DNA of 64,000 bases from Ctena decussata (taxonomy: Eukaryota > Mollusca > Bivalvia > Lucinida > Lucinidae). The notes under the pieces were generated by a model that saw only the letters and a list, made by a program, of their open reading frames with translations, did no database searches and was not told the origin of the DNA. A program made the translations under genes and the position numbers. Shown here one piece after another: positions 11,992 to 21,666 of this stretch. The DNA lies in contig OZ022511.1 of assembly GCA_963989385.1 (NCBI GenBank), positions 26,344,503 to 26,408,502 of the forward strand. The letters are read 5' to 3'. How positions within the stretch are numbered: position 1 is the first letter of the stretch; each line of letters opens with the position of its first letter.

Positions 11992-14900
11992 CTATCTAAT
12001 CCCAAAGTCAATCAATTCTCTGTGTCGTACCTGTCGTGCCTCAAATGGAATGGGGAAGTATGGGTAAGTCTGATCGAACACTAGGTGGAAATCGCCACCT
12101 TTAAGTGTATCAGACGTAACACTAACGCTGTCTTTGACGTTACACCTACTTCGCACGACAGATCCCAAAGGATCCGTTGCCTCTGCCTCTAACCTACTAT
12201 CGCCACCATGTTCTTCAATATTCGTTTTCTGAGTCGACGTTACGTCGTCGGGCTTTACGTTTTCACGTATGAAGTCATATTGGGATACGTCCTCTGACGT
12301 ACAAATGTTAACTCTTTGGACATTCGGATCGCTGTGATCCTCTGATCCAACATTGTCACGTGCATTAACAACTGCAGACGACACGTTCTTTTGACGTTGA
12401 ACGTACTGCTTAATCATGTTAGCAGGATAAGTATTCACGACGCCCTTGACGTTAATCTTGTAGTTCATTGCATTGACTACTTCGACAACTTCATATGGCC
12501 CGTTCCATTGAAGTAACAATTTATTGCACTCATTCGGGAGTAGCAAAAGTACTTTGTCTCCGACGTCAAATTTACGCGACCTCGCGCGTTTATCATAATA
12601 AGCATTCTGCTTTACGTCCATTTTCCGGACAATATCCTGTGCTAACTTACACGTTCTCTCTAAACGTTCTTTTAGATCAATAACGTACTGATACGTCAAT
12701 AACGCACGTTGGTCAGTTTCCTCTACAGACCACAATTCCTTTAATATTTGCATAGGACCCCTAACATTACGCCCATACAACAGTTCAAACGGGGAAAAAC
12801 CTAACGACTCTTGCGGAACTTCCCTTACTGCGAATAATAATGCTGGGAGATACCTGTCCCAGTCATTCGGACGTTCTACGCACATTTCACGTAATATCTG
12901 TTTCAATGTATCATGGAATTTCTCCACGGGTCCTTTACCAGTAGATTGATAAGGAATAGTTGTCAGATCTTGAAGCGACAACAACCTACTAACCTCTCTC
13001 ATGACGTCAATCGTGATCTTACTATCATGCTCGATTAGCATTTCACTCGGTATTCCTAATCTACTGAACATCTCAACTAACGCTTCGGCTACGCGTCCCG
13101 TTTCAATGCCGGGTAACGCTACCGCCTCGGGATATCTCGTCGCATAGTCTATCATTGTTAAAATATAGCGGGATTTCCTGTCAGAACGAGGTTCTATCGG
13201 TCCAACTATATCAACAGCGACTCGTTTAAATGGTGTTTCAATCTGTGGCAACTTTCCTAAAGGAACCTTAGTGACACGACCTTTTTGAATAGTCCTTTGA
13301 CATATGTCACAAGATTTACAAAACCTTGCCACATCACCACAAATTCCAGGCCAAAAGAACTCAGTTAACACTCTATCCATAGTTTTCTTTATGCCCAAAT
13401 GACCTGACATCAAGGTTTCGTGCGCCAATCTTAACACCTTTTCACGAAAACCTTCAGGGATAATAAGTTGCAAAGTGACCTTGTTTCCCTTAGTAAACTG
13501 CCTATACAATAAATCTTTCTTTCGAATAAACTTAGTTTCACCTCGGTTCAATCCACGACTAATAGTCACATTCCCAGATTCCACTCTTTGCCTTATGCCA
13601 TTCAATTTAGGGTCAACAACTTGGGCCTGCTTCAATGCCTCCTTATCACTAGCAATAATTTGATCAGGAACTTTAAGTTTCCTATAGACCTCTTCACCTT
13701 GCTTAGCTTGTGACCTAGTCACTGCCGCCATTGCAAAATGGGACATATCGGGAAGTTTTGACCCGTCAATATTTCCAATAACCAGGTCATACAATGTATC
13801 TTCCATGCACAATGCCTCAGTTTTTCCTGTGAAAAATGGACAATCTATGTCAACCATTGCTAAGGGATACCTTTGGGTAGATTCATCAATCAAAGTTACA
13901 TCAGATTCTCTACCAAGTAACTGATCATTAGAAACCAAGTTTCTACGAACGACACACCCAGTACAACCTGTGTCCCTTAAAACTACAACAGTCTTACCAT
14001 TAACCGTACCCTGCGCTGTTGGTAATCGCGACCTTAAGAAGTAACAGACACCTTCCCTATCCACGTTATCATTGATTAGTGGACTTTCTTCCTTACTCTT
14101 ATAGAGACCTTCAATTTCATGAGACCTATTCATTGTAGTTTTACAAAAGCTCATTTGATGTCCGCCACCCCGACCACGTCCGCGGGAATAACCCCGACCA
14201 CGGCCACGATCTGAATTACTACCCTTCGTCTGTACAGTATCGCTCTTACTCTGTGATCTTTGTGTCTCATCTTTCGGTGCATAACTACTCCCCTTACTTC
14301 CGCTATACCCGCTTGCACTTGCACCTACCTCCGCACTATATGCTTGCTTCCTATCGGGATTCTTAAAACATTTATATGTTAAATGTCCCTTACCACAAAT
14401 ACTACATTTTATCTCTGGCTTCGCACTCGGCTTATTATCAGATCTACTCTGAGTTACGCCCTTACTATCACGCTGCCCCTTATTAACACAAGCGTAGACA
14501 CCGCCACGTGCTTCTGCAAATAGATCTGCTTCCCTAGCCATCTCACCTAGATTCGTGAATGTTTTCGGTTTCAAATGAACATATAGTTCTTTACTACAGG
14601 ATTCTAAAAACTGATCTCTAGCGAAAAAATCGCAAACAGCTTCGTAAGACTGGTCTACTTTCGCCATTTTTAACCATTTATTAAGATACGACCTAAGTCT
14701 ACTACTAAACTGAATAAACGTTTCGGACTTTTCAGGCCTATCATAGCGATATTTCTTCCTAAATCCGCGTTCAGTCATATCAAAATTCTTTAACAACGCA
14801 TCTTTCAACTTGTCATAATCCGCTGCATCATCTACAGACAATCTATCATAGACATCAAGCGCGCGACCTTTAAGTAATGCGCTTAAATATGCAGCCCAAA

Positions 14901-15531
14901 CGTTTTTATCCCATTTATTCGCCGTCGCGTATTTCTCAAACCTTGATAAGTAACTATCCATTTTGTCCTTACTTTCATCAAAATACGGTAACTTGGGATC
15001 TCGCGCATGCGCTAACTTTTCAGACTTCTGTTTTTCTAATTCAACCCTAAACGTTACCTTCTGCAAATCTATCTGATTCTTCAACTCGCGTTGCTGCAAT
15101 TCAAAACTATACTTCAACTTTTCTAACTCAACTTCGCTCGACAACTTTGCTTCCTTATCGCTTTCGACTTGATACAACCTAGCTTCCCTATCTTTCTCGG
15201 CTTGCCGCTCTATACTTTCAATCCGCGCCATCTCGATTTCCCTATCTGCCGCAATCTTAGCCAATTCAACTTCCCTATCTTTTTCAGCCTGCGCGATCCT
15301 CTCTTTCTCCGCTGCGATCCTCTCTTTCTCCGCCGCGATCTTAGCTAACTCAATTTCCCTGTCTTTATCGGCCTGCGCAATCTTTTCTTTATCAAGTGCC
15401 CTTACCGCGTGCCTTTCTGCCCTCTCAGTCTCTTGCTGTTGCTTTACAAATTCCTGCAATGCCTGCCCCTCATAACCTAACTCTTTTCCCGTCTTAACTA
15501 ACTGATCCATGACGCTTAACGTAATGCTCAC
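11992..15531 (-). CDS. Gag-protease-integrase polyprotein of the LTR retrotransposon (1179 aa)
   Basis: The order is: charged coiled coil (~38-175); gypsy-type capsid region (~178-345); zinc knuckle CX2CX3HX4C (C376, C379, H383, C388); RGG-rich stretch (442-457); retropepsin with D520-T-G and a later LVIGN motif; integrase HHCC zinc finger (H704, H711, C741, C744); integrase core with D774, then E834 where Asp is usual, and E870 with exact 35-residue spacing; and a GPY/F module (~1010-1042). The C-terminus (YPYFPIPFEARQ...LIDFGIR) resembles the start of a gypsy RT. The 14 codons after the TAG stop (11950-11991) read VSCQDNLGADYLSR, like the end of RNase H. RT and RNase H therefore seem to have been removed as a block downstream of integrase, the Gmr1-like order. 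A second start at Met8 is equally plausible. The frame is otherwise unbroken, so Gag and integrase may still be made. Confidence 0.93.
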   Translation of the reverse strand: MSITLSVMDQLVKTGKELGYEGQALQEFVKQQQETERAERHAVRALDKEKIAQADKDREIELAKIAAEKERIAAEKERIAQAEKDREVELAKIAADREIEMARIESIERQAEKDREARLYQVESDKEAKLSSEVELEKLKYSFELQQRELKNQIDLQKVTFRVELEKQKSEKLAHARDPKLPYFDESKDKMDSYLSRFEKYATANKWDKNVWAAYLSALLKGRALDVYDRLSVDDAADYDKLKDALLKNFDMTERGFRKKYRYDRPEKSETFIQFSSRLRSYLNKWLKMAKVDQSYEAVCDFFARDQFLESCSKELYVHLKPKTFTNLGEMAREADLFAEARGGVYACVNKGQRDSKGVTQSRSDNKPSAKPEIKCSICGKGHLTYKCFKNPDRKQAYSAEVGASASGYSGSKGSSYAPKDETQRSQSKSDTVQTKGSNSDRGRGRGYSRGRGRGGGHQMSFCKTTMNRSHEIEGLYKSKEESPLINDNVDREGVCYFLRSRLPTAQGTVNGKTVVVLRDTGCTGCVVRRNLVSNDQLLGRESDVTLIDESTQRYPLAMVDIDCPFFTGKTEALCMEDTLYDLVIGNIDGSKLPDMSHFAMAAVTRSQAKQGEEVYRKLKVPDQIIASDKEALKQAQVVDPKLNGIRQRVESGNVTISRGLNRGETKFIRKKDLLYRQFTKGNKVTLQLIIPEGFREKVLRLAHETLMSGHLGIKKTMDRVLTEFFWPGICGDVARFCKSCDICQRTIQKGRVTKVPLGKLPQIETPFKRVAVDIVGPIEPRSDRKSRYILTMIDYATRYPEAVALPGIETGRVAEALVEMFSRLGIPSEMLIEHDSKITIDVMREVSRLLSLQDLTTIPYQSTGKGPVEKFHDTLKQILREMCVERPNDWDRYLPALLFAVREVPQESLGFSPFELLYGRNVRGPMQILKELWSVEETDQRALLTYQYVIDLKERLERTCKLAQDIVRKMDVKQNAYYDKRARSRKFDVGDKVLLLLPNECNKLLLQWNGPYEVVEVVNAMNYKINVKGVVNTYPANMIKQYVQRQKNVSSAVVNARDNVGSEDHSDPNVQRVNICTSEDVSQYDFIRENVKPDDVTSTQKTNIEEHGGDSRLEAEATDPLGSVVRSRCNVKDSVSVTSDTLKGGDFHLVFDQTYPYFPIPFEARQVRHRELIDFGIR

Positions 15532-16431
15532 GTAAATTTAACTGAAACCGATGTTCACTTATAGTCACACACGTTAACTAAAACGTTAACAATAATATAA
15601 CGAACTAATCCAACTAAAACGTTGATTAATTAGTATACTCGCGATCTGGACGTAGCCATTAAAGTTACGTTCATAACAGACCGGAAATGACGTCATAAAC
15701 TGACGTTGACTTTGCCGAGAATTACTTTTCACTATTAGATGACGTAATTAGATGACGTAAATAACCCACATACAATTACGCCCAACTTGATCTAGCGTAT
15801 CGGATATACAAACGTAACGTATGTAACGCAACGTATTAACACTGACACGACAACTGTACGTCCTACCTTACAAAACCATATAAGATACCAACGGTAAATC
15901 AAACTTAAGATTCCGCTATTAGGTTTAATTCATTGTAACGATATTATATAACGTTACGAGTGACCTACGTTACTAAATCAGGACATAAAATGGACCTCAG
16001 TAACGGTTACGACACAACGTACAAAACGTTTAAGTTAATAAACTAACAGATTGTCATGCAACAGCAGTGCCAAGGTACTCAAACGGACCTTAAAACTAAA
16101 TATGTATCATCCGTGCCAAGACAATTCAGGTCTATATACCTCAGTTTCCCCACTCAGATATGCAACCTGTTACATTTTATCACAAAATAATGCATGGGCT
16201 ATCGCACTTCATCACGCAGGGAATAAGGATAGTTGACCTTAATTGAGTGTAGGTTACATTTACTAAGAATTTAGTGGCAAAATTGCTCCCCTAAAATTCA
16301 CAGCCTTACGTTACCTTAGAAAAGAACAATCAGAAAGTCAATAATAATAAAAAAAAATGTCTGACAAAATTGTGCCTAGATTCTGTATATATTGTCAATG
16401 TCTTACACTGGCAGATATTAACCAGAAGTCA
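15532..16431 (-). other. 5' untranslated leader of the LTR retrotransposon
   Basis: About 900 bp lie between the primer-binding site and the Gag start. No ORF longer than ~60 codons is convincing. Several GACGTC and AACGTT motifs occur here too (for example near 15688-15705). Leaders of this length usually hold packaging signals, but none can be identified by eye. Confidence 0.5.
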
Positions 16432-16450
16432 AATCCCACTTCTGACACCA
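16432..16450 (-). promoter_or_regulatory. primer-binding site, tRNA-Leu
   Basis: The + strand reads AATCCCACTTCTGACACCA directly against the LTR. This is the 3' end of metazoan tRNA-Leu(CAA) including the CCA tail, so the - strand template can pair with that tRNA to prime minus-strand DNA synthesis. There is no spacer between the site and the 5' LTR. Confidence 0.9.
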
Positions 16451-18711
16451 TGTTACGCAGAAGGTTTTACACTCGGTCGACACGGGTGTAGAGCCTTATG
16501 CGTCGCCAGGACGGCGGAGGGTGACTTCCGGTTAAAGGGTTATCTACTAGTGTAATACGCTAACAAGGAAACCCTAACAACGTTAGAATTTTTGAAGTTT
16601 ATATATAATGTAAATTCTATATACAACAATACAATTTACAACTGTCACAATTACAATTATAATATACAACACATATCAGTTCATGTCGCTGGCCCAAGTA
16701 AGGTGTTTGTTTCAAATCTGTAATCGATTTGCGTACAATACGCAAATAGATTACCGTCTGACGTCAACACCGTACTCGGCTCAGCGCCATGAACTAAAGG
16801 AAAACACAAAGAACAAAAGACGTCAGTTTGAGCTCATACAAAAAAACAAGGCCTTATGTTGGTAGACTTCAATTCGTCGTTCCCTGGATCATGTCATGGG
16901 CCAGTCCATATATCATGAGGAACACCAACTCTTATTAACACGTGCACGATTATATACTGGTCGCTCCCTGGATCGTACCAGGGACCAGTCTATATATATT
17001 AAAACACCTTAGTGGACGAACACTGTCCCACACTTGATGTGACCTTCAGATCTTATCACAGAATCTGGCAAAACTGTGCTAACCACTTCCGCCTACATTT
17101 TGTGCTTCCCGCCTCTGCTTAGGAACCATGCACAAACGGCGTTGTAACTGCCTCTACCCGGGTTGGTATTAACCTGGAGACGTATATCGCATCTCCAGGT
17201 GAGACGTGGCTCTAAGCCCTAACAGCTGACTGCCGGACTTGATGTGCCTAAAAATAACGAACTTACACTTAATGCATTGTAACTACATAATAACAATACG
17301 TAAGACTTGGGCCTGTCTTGGAAATACCATACAACGCCCTCGGCGAATGCCGAGCATAACGTGCACACGCCAGCCGTGTCACTAGACACAACTCGCGCTC
17401 ACGATGTAAAGCCAAAATTGTGCTTACTACTTCCGCCAATGAAGAAACGTAGATCTTACCACGCATGTGCGTCGAAGGATCTGACGTCAAACATTGTCAA
17501 GAAGTATACTGACGTCAACAGGCATTACCATGACATACCCCACATAAAACATGAATATTCTAAACAATGACCTATTTACATTAAATTGACCAAAATCTAA
17601 CTCGCATATGTATTAATTCATTCCTTTAAACTAAGCGTAATACCATTTGCCATAGAATATAATAACTGAATAAGCGTTTCTAAAACATTTGGGATCATAA
17701 CGTTTGATCTGACATCATGACATCAATGATGTTATACCATATGACGCCGTCTAATGAAGGCAAATCAAACGCATGATGACCAAATGTTACCATTATAACT
17801 TATGGAAAAAACCCTTAATGCGGTGCATGCTATGGCGTCAACTGACGTCACGAGTATATAAATTAGTTCCATTACAAATCAATCTACTTCGCCACGTATA
17901 CATGAAACTAATATAAAAAATGCTGACGTCGCAATAACATGATGCAACTGACTTCATATGAATAACATGAATGCACCTGACGTCACATGAATAACATGAA
18001 TGCAATTGACGTCACTGGACGTCAAATAGATGCACACCAGTGAAACTAATATAAAAAGTGCTGACGTCGCAATAACATGAATGCAACTGACGTCACATAA
18101 ATAACATGAATGCAACTGACGTCACTGGACGTCAAATAGACGCACACCATTGCAACCAACATCAGTGATATAAACTATCTCCGTAATTTACAAAACTTCC
18201 TAATATACAAATACAAATCAGTATAAACACAATTGGTCGACATATGCGCAGCCTGATCACTGCCAACAAAATCAAATCAGTCGACACATATGGTCATACC
18301 ATATCAATCAGAAGTCACATTTTTCATTCTTAGCCAAACAACTCTAAAATAAATATAATAAAATCTTACCGTTCTGGTCTAAAACTCAGAATCTGGGCAC
18401 ACAACAATAATTTAACATACTCCGTATTAGAATTCAGCCACGTCTAATTTTTCATTAAAGGATAGCAGTATAAATACTAAGCGTCTCACTTTTAAATCAT
18501 GGGACTCGAATCAAAGCGTGCAGGGTACTCACATTAAAATCATGCAATAGGCTGTCCACGAGAGGTATTCACAAACAACCCATGCATAACGTAGTCACAA
18601 TTTCCGTAAACGTATAATTACCACAGTTACCCTAAAAACTGTAGCCTTACTGATTGAAAGGATTAAAATAATCTCGACGACATAGTGGACGATTAGATCC
18701 ATTTCGTAACA
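16451..18711 (-). repeat. LTR (5' LTR of the minus-strand element)
   Basis: Same length and sequence as 9549-11809 by line-by-line reading. As the upstream LTR it would carry the promoter; its U3 side is at the high-coordinate end. Its CRE cluster corresponds to 17903-18151. The CCATA duplication directly follows at 18712-18716. Confidence 0.95.
17903..18151. promoter_or_regulatory. CRE/ATF-site-rich tandem repeat, second LTR copy
   Basis: Exact counterpart of 11001-11249, with TGACGTCA at 17978, 18007, 18088 and 18117. In this copy the cluster lies in the transcribing 5' LTR, roughly 560-800 bp in from the U3 end (18711), so it is positioned as a possible upstream enhancer. Confidence 0.6.
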
Positions 18712-19051
18712 CCATAAACGTCTAAATTTATCGGTAACTTGATGCACCTGTACGAATTTTGTTTTCTGGTTTTCTTCCCAAAACGACAGTTTTGAAGAAG
18801 AAAAAAAATCTTTTAGCATACAAAATTTAAAAGTGCATTAAAAGGTAATCTTCCTTGAAGAATTTGAATAAATTTTTGTTCGCATTTACAACTGTTTAGT
18901 CCTGACCCCCTGCCTGAAACAAATTGAATGCAGATCACGTGACAGGATATATCGTCCAAACTTTCATGAAAAGTGTCTTAACAAATATTTATATAATCAA
19001 TACTTAGCGTTTCATATGGATATCACTTTTGTTGTAGATGCTACATTTTTG

Positions 19052-20123
19052 TCACCCGACGTAGGCGGAGGGGGACTATAGAAATGACCCTCGTCCGTCC
19101 GTGTGTCAGTCCGTCCGTCCGTCTTTCCGTCCTTCCGTCCGTCCTTCCGTCCGAAATCTTGTCCCTGCAACTCCTCCTACGTCTTTCATCGGATTGATTT
19201 GAAATTTTACAGATTGTATTCTTATGATATGAAGATGTGCATGTGGTTTTTTCTTTTTGTTTCGGCCATTTTTGATGGAGTTACGGCCCTTGCTGACTCA
19301 GACCTTGTCCCCGCAACTCCTGTCACATCTTTTATCAGATTGACTTGAAATTGTGCAGAATGTTTCATCATGATCTGAAGATGTGCATGTGATTTTGGAA
19401 TTTCAATTGTCCTATATTTTACAAAGTTGTGGCCCTTTGTCGTTTTTGGTATTTTTCCAACTTTTGAACCGTTTGACCGAGAGAGCTGAAATTTGGTATG
19501 CTATTAGCATTTGGTAAATTGAGTATTCTGATTATTGTTAGGATATGCTAAATTTATTAGTGACAGAGTTATTCCCCTTCCATAGATAATAGACATTCAC
19601 TTAAAGGTAAAGGGATAACTCAAGAACTATTCATATTAATGGGCTGAATTTTCATAAATGCATTGTTCTTTTTCATCAGATTCATATTAGGAGGATTATG
19701 GCCCTTGTTATTTTGTTATTGGGTATACAGTCTTATGTTTTGGGCATTCTGTAAGGGCCTAAAGTTTCAGCAGCCTGATTTTACACATATACGCCCAGTT
19801 CTGAACTCAAGTATTTTATAACCTCATAGAGGCCCAGTAATTGGGGTATATGTCTCTGCTTATGCTTCAATCATTATTTGCTTACCAGGTTCTGTTATAC
19901 ACATATTTTCTGGTTTTGCACATAAATGCCCCTTTCTAAACTTAAGTATTTTATAACTTCATAGAGGCCCAGTAATTGTGCTTCAGTTAGTATTTGCTGA
20001 CCAGGTTCTGTAATACACATATTTTCTGTTTTTGGCCATATAGTTACTCTGAAACTGAATAAAGGGCTGCAGTTTGTGACACATTTCAAACGTCGGGTGA
20101 CACTTGGCCGATGGCCTTTTATT
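19052..20123 (+). mobile_element. MITE-like tandem-repeat cassette, type C, nested in an inverted-repeat arm
   Basis: The left end TGTCACCCGACG is mirrored by CGTCGGGTGACA at 20092-20103. A dense TCCG run lies at 19093-19153. The interior has diverged units with the phrases TTGTCCC(T/C)GCAACTCCT and GAAGATGTGCATGTG. The tail has the hairpin TTGGCCGATGGCC. It interrupts the right arm of the TA-flanked element: the arm reads continuously once 19052-20123 is removed. Confidence 0.75.
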
Positions 20124-20159
20124 TCCTACCTGAATATCCCCTACTTTTTGTGAACAGTA

Positions 20160-20600
20160 TATATTTCATGTTCCAGTGATTTTAGTCAGTATCCGGAACA
20201 CTATTTTCTGGATTTGCATCATACTTGAGTTAATGCTTTGGGCTGACACTTTGAGTGACCCCCTACTAAATGTAGGTCAGTGTGACCTGTGCTTCATGGC
20301 CTTGTGTTTTTATGCCAATATTTCTTAAACTGTTTTATTGACTGCATTATACTTGGTGTAATGGTACATTCTGATAAAGTGATATTGGCCTCATATCACT
20401 TCTAGATCACTGTGACCTATATTTAACATATGGATATTGTTTTATCTGTGGCAATATTTAAAGAGGTTTGAATTATTCTTAGGAGAACTGTTTATTTTGA
20501 CACTGCAGTTGATCTCATTTCACTTGGCCCGTGAAAACTTGCGCATGTAAAAATTAAACTCTGGAAAGTCACGCTTTATTATCTTCTGATTATCTTTGTT
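20160..20600. repeat. ~140-bp satellite-like array
   Basis: Units contain TATTTCATGTTCCAGTGATTTT, GGTCAGTGTGACCTGTGCTTC and ATCACTGTGACCTATATTT. The left edge joins the array at 8655-9218 when the transposon between them is removed. The end (GACACTGCAGTTGATCTCAT) matches 990-1010. Confidence 0.6.
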
Positions 20601-21013
20601 TTAAGATCGCGATGCCAACAGGTTCCTTCATGTTGTTTTTCTTATCGGCTCTATACATCAGTTAAATTATTAATGATCTTTTCCAAAAATTAATAACGTG
20701 GGAATCTGAAGATCCTTCGGAAACAAAGAATAAAGTAAGGAAACGAAAATAGTCGATTCTGTTTAACGAGTCCGTTTAGGCCCTGGTGATGAAAGTGCGA
20801 TACTGGCAACGCACCTAGCACTGGCTGATTCAGAAACAGAACTCTATTTTCAAAATGACTCTAAATGATCTCAGTGAATGCATCGATATGCATGTACAAA
20901 ACTTCTGAGCAGGGAATTGTCGTATACTTCCATGTTCTGAGCTTTATAAATTTTAAGGCTTAGTCTATTAGTTTGCTTATCGAGGATAAAACACAATTCG
21001 ACTTTCCTTTCAG
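20601..21013. other. intron end before the last Ly6 exon
   Basis: Unique-looking intron sequence that finishes with the acceptor ACTTTCCTTTCAG at 21001-21013. No other gene or repeat is recognised. Confidence 0.5.
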
Positions 21014-21210
21014 ATATTGACAGAACCTGCCATAATAATGAGAAAATGGAACCCAATTGCTCAACAGCCGAATCTGGAGTAATAATTTGTTACTGTAACG
21101 AAAATCTGTGTAATGGAGAACGTAGCACAGGTGCCAGTCTACACGTTAACTTGGCGACAGGAATTACAATGATGATTGCATTTCTGTCAATATGTTTTCA
21201 AAGATTCTAA
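21014..21210 (+). CDS. Ly6/uPAR (three-finger) domain gene, terminal exon with C-terminal half and GPI-type tail
   Basis: The exon begins after TTTCCTTTCAG. Its first two bases complete the codon left open at 2915. It encodes IDRTCHNNEKMEPNC, then VIICYCNENLCNGE, the hallmark C-terminal CYCxxxLCN signature of LU domains. That brings the total to ten cysteines. After the domain comes a short Ser/Gly-rich stretch and a hydrophobic tail (LATGITMMIAFLSICF) ending at TAA 21208-21210. This is the usual GPI-attachment signal, so the product is probably membrane-anchored at the cell surface. The two visible exons give about 102 residues. The mature length and exon structure (split inside the LU domain, phase 1) fit the family. 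Confidence 0.85.
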
Positions 21211-21306
21211 ATAGGCTAAATATGATACTCGAAGTGCTGTATAATTTCAATATTTTGCCAATTGACCATTCAAGATGGCCGCAAACTATCGTTACTAAAT
21301 CTATGA

Positions 21307-21486
21307 TTCAAAAAACGTTTTGTCCAAGCGATATCACATTGAGAATTCGAACACTAGAGGGCAAACAGTGTAGATTCAGATGAGGTGGCTGATTATGAGC
21401 CACCTCATCTGGATCTACACTGTTTGCCAATTCAACAATTTTAATATTTGGCGCTTTAAGGGTTAAGTCACTTTTGAGAAAGAATT
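21307..21486. repeat. 180-bp dispersed repeat with 31-bp-arm hairpin (copy 1)
   Basis: It is repeated at 26633-26812 (offset 5326, no net indel, one or two substitutions). Its centre is an inverted repeat: arms 21360-21390 and 21398-21428 with a 7-nt loop and a single mismatch. It lies 97 bp after the Ly6-gene stop codon and may be in the 3' UTR. No terminal duplication is obvious. Confidence 0.85.
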
Positions 21487-21666
21487 GGCGTATAAAAGGT
21501 TATACATTACAGTGATTTAATATGTGGGTGTGCATAACATGATAAGAAGAAAATGATTTTGATGATATATCTATATATTTTGAATATTGTTATTTTAATG
21601 AGAAGTTTACTTAATTTTCTTGTTTTCAACCTTTTATTCAAGTGTGGATATAGATTTGTGTAGGCT

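Larger units (their letters stand above)
9549..18711 (-). mobile_element. Ty3/gypsy LTR retrotransposon, Gmr1-like gene order, RT/RNase H deleted
   Basis: Two 2261-bp LTRs (9549-11809, 16451-18711) flank a 4641-bp interior. The LTR ends are TGTTACG...CGTAACA. The target-site duplication is CCATA (9544-9548 and 18712-18716). A tRNA-Leu primer-binding site (16432-16450) and a short purine tract (11814-11822) show that the element reads on the - strand. One intact ORF (11992-15531) encodes Gag, protease and integrase. Reverse transcriptase and RNase H are missing, but traces of their two ends flank the stop codon. The LTRs look identical over every line I compared, so the insertion should be recent. 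It must have been mobilised by RT supplied in trans. Confidence 0.93.
9219..20159. mobile_element. TA-flanked inverted-repeat DNA element carrying two nested insertions
   Basis: The left terminus TACTGTTCACAAAAAGAAGG (9219) is the inverted complement of the right terminus ending GTGAACAGTA (20159), apart from one base. Both are flanked by TA (9217-9218 and 20160-20161). Inverted similarity continues inward for ~220 bp: left 9219-9440 pairs with right 20124-20159 plus about 18890-19051, for example TGTCACGTGATCTGC near 9362 against its complement near 18932. TA duplication and long arms suggest a Tc1/mariner-type MITE or foldback element. No transposase is seen. Its core was split by the LTR retrotransposon at 9549-18711 and its right arm by the cassette at 19052-20123. 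Confidence 0.75.

Noticed and set aside
9549..18711. Endogenous retrovirus
   Set aside because: There is no envelope gene or third ORF; this is an ordinary gypsy retrotransposon.
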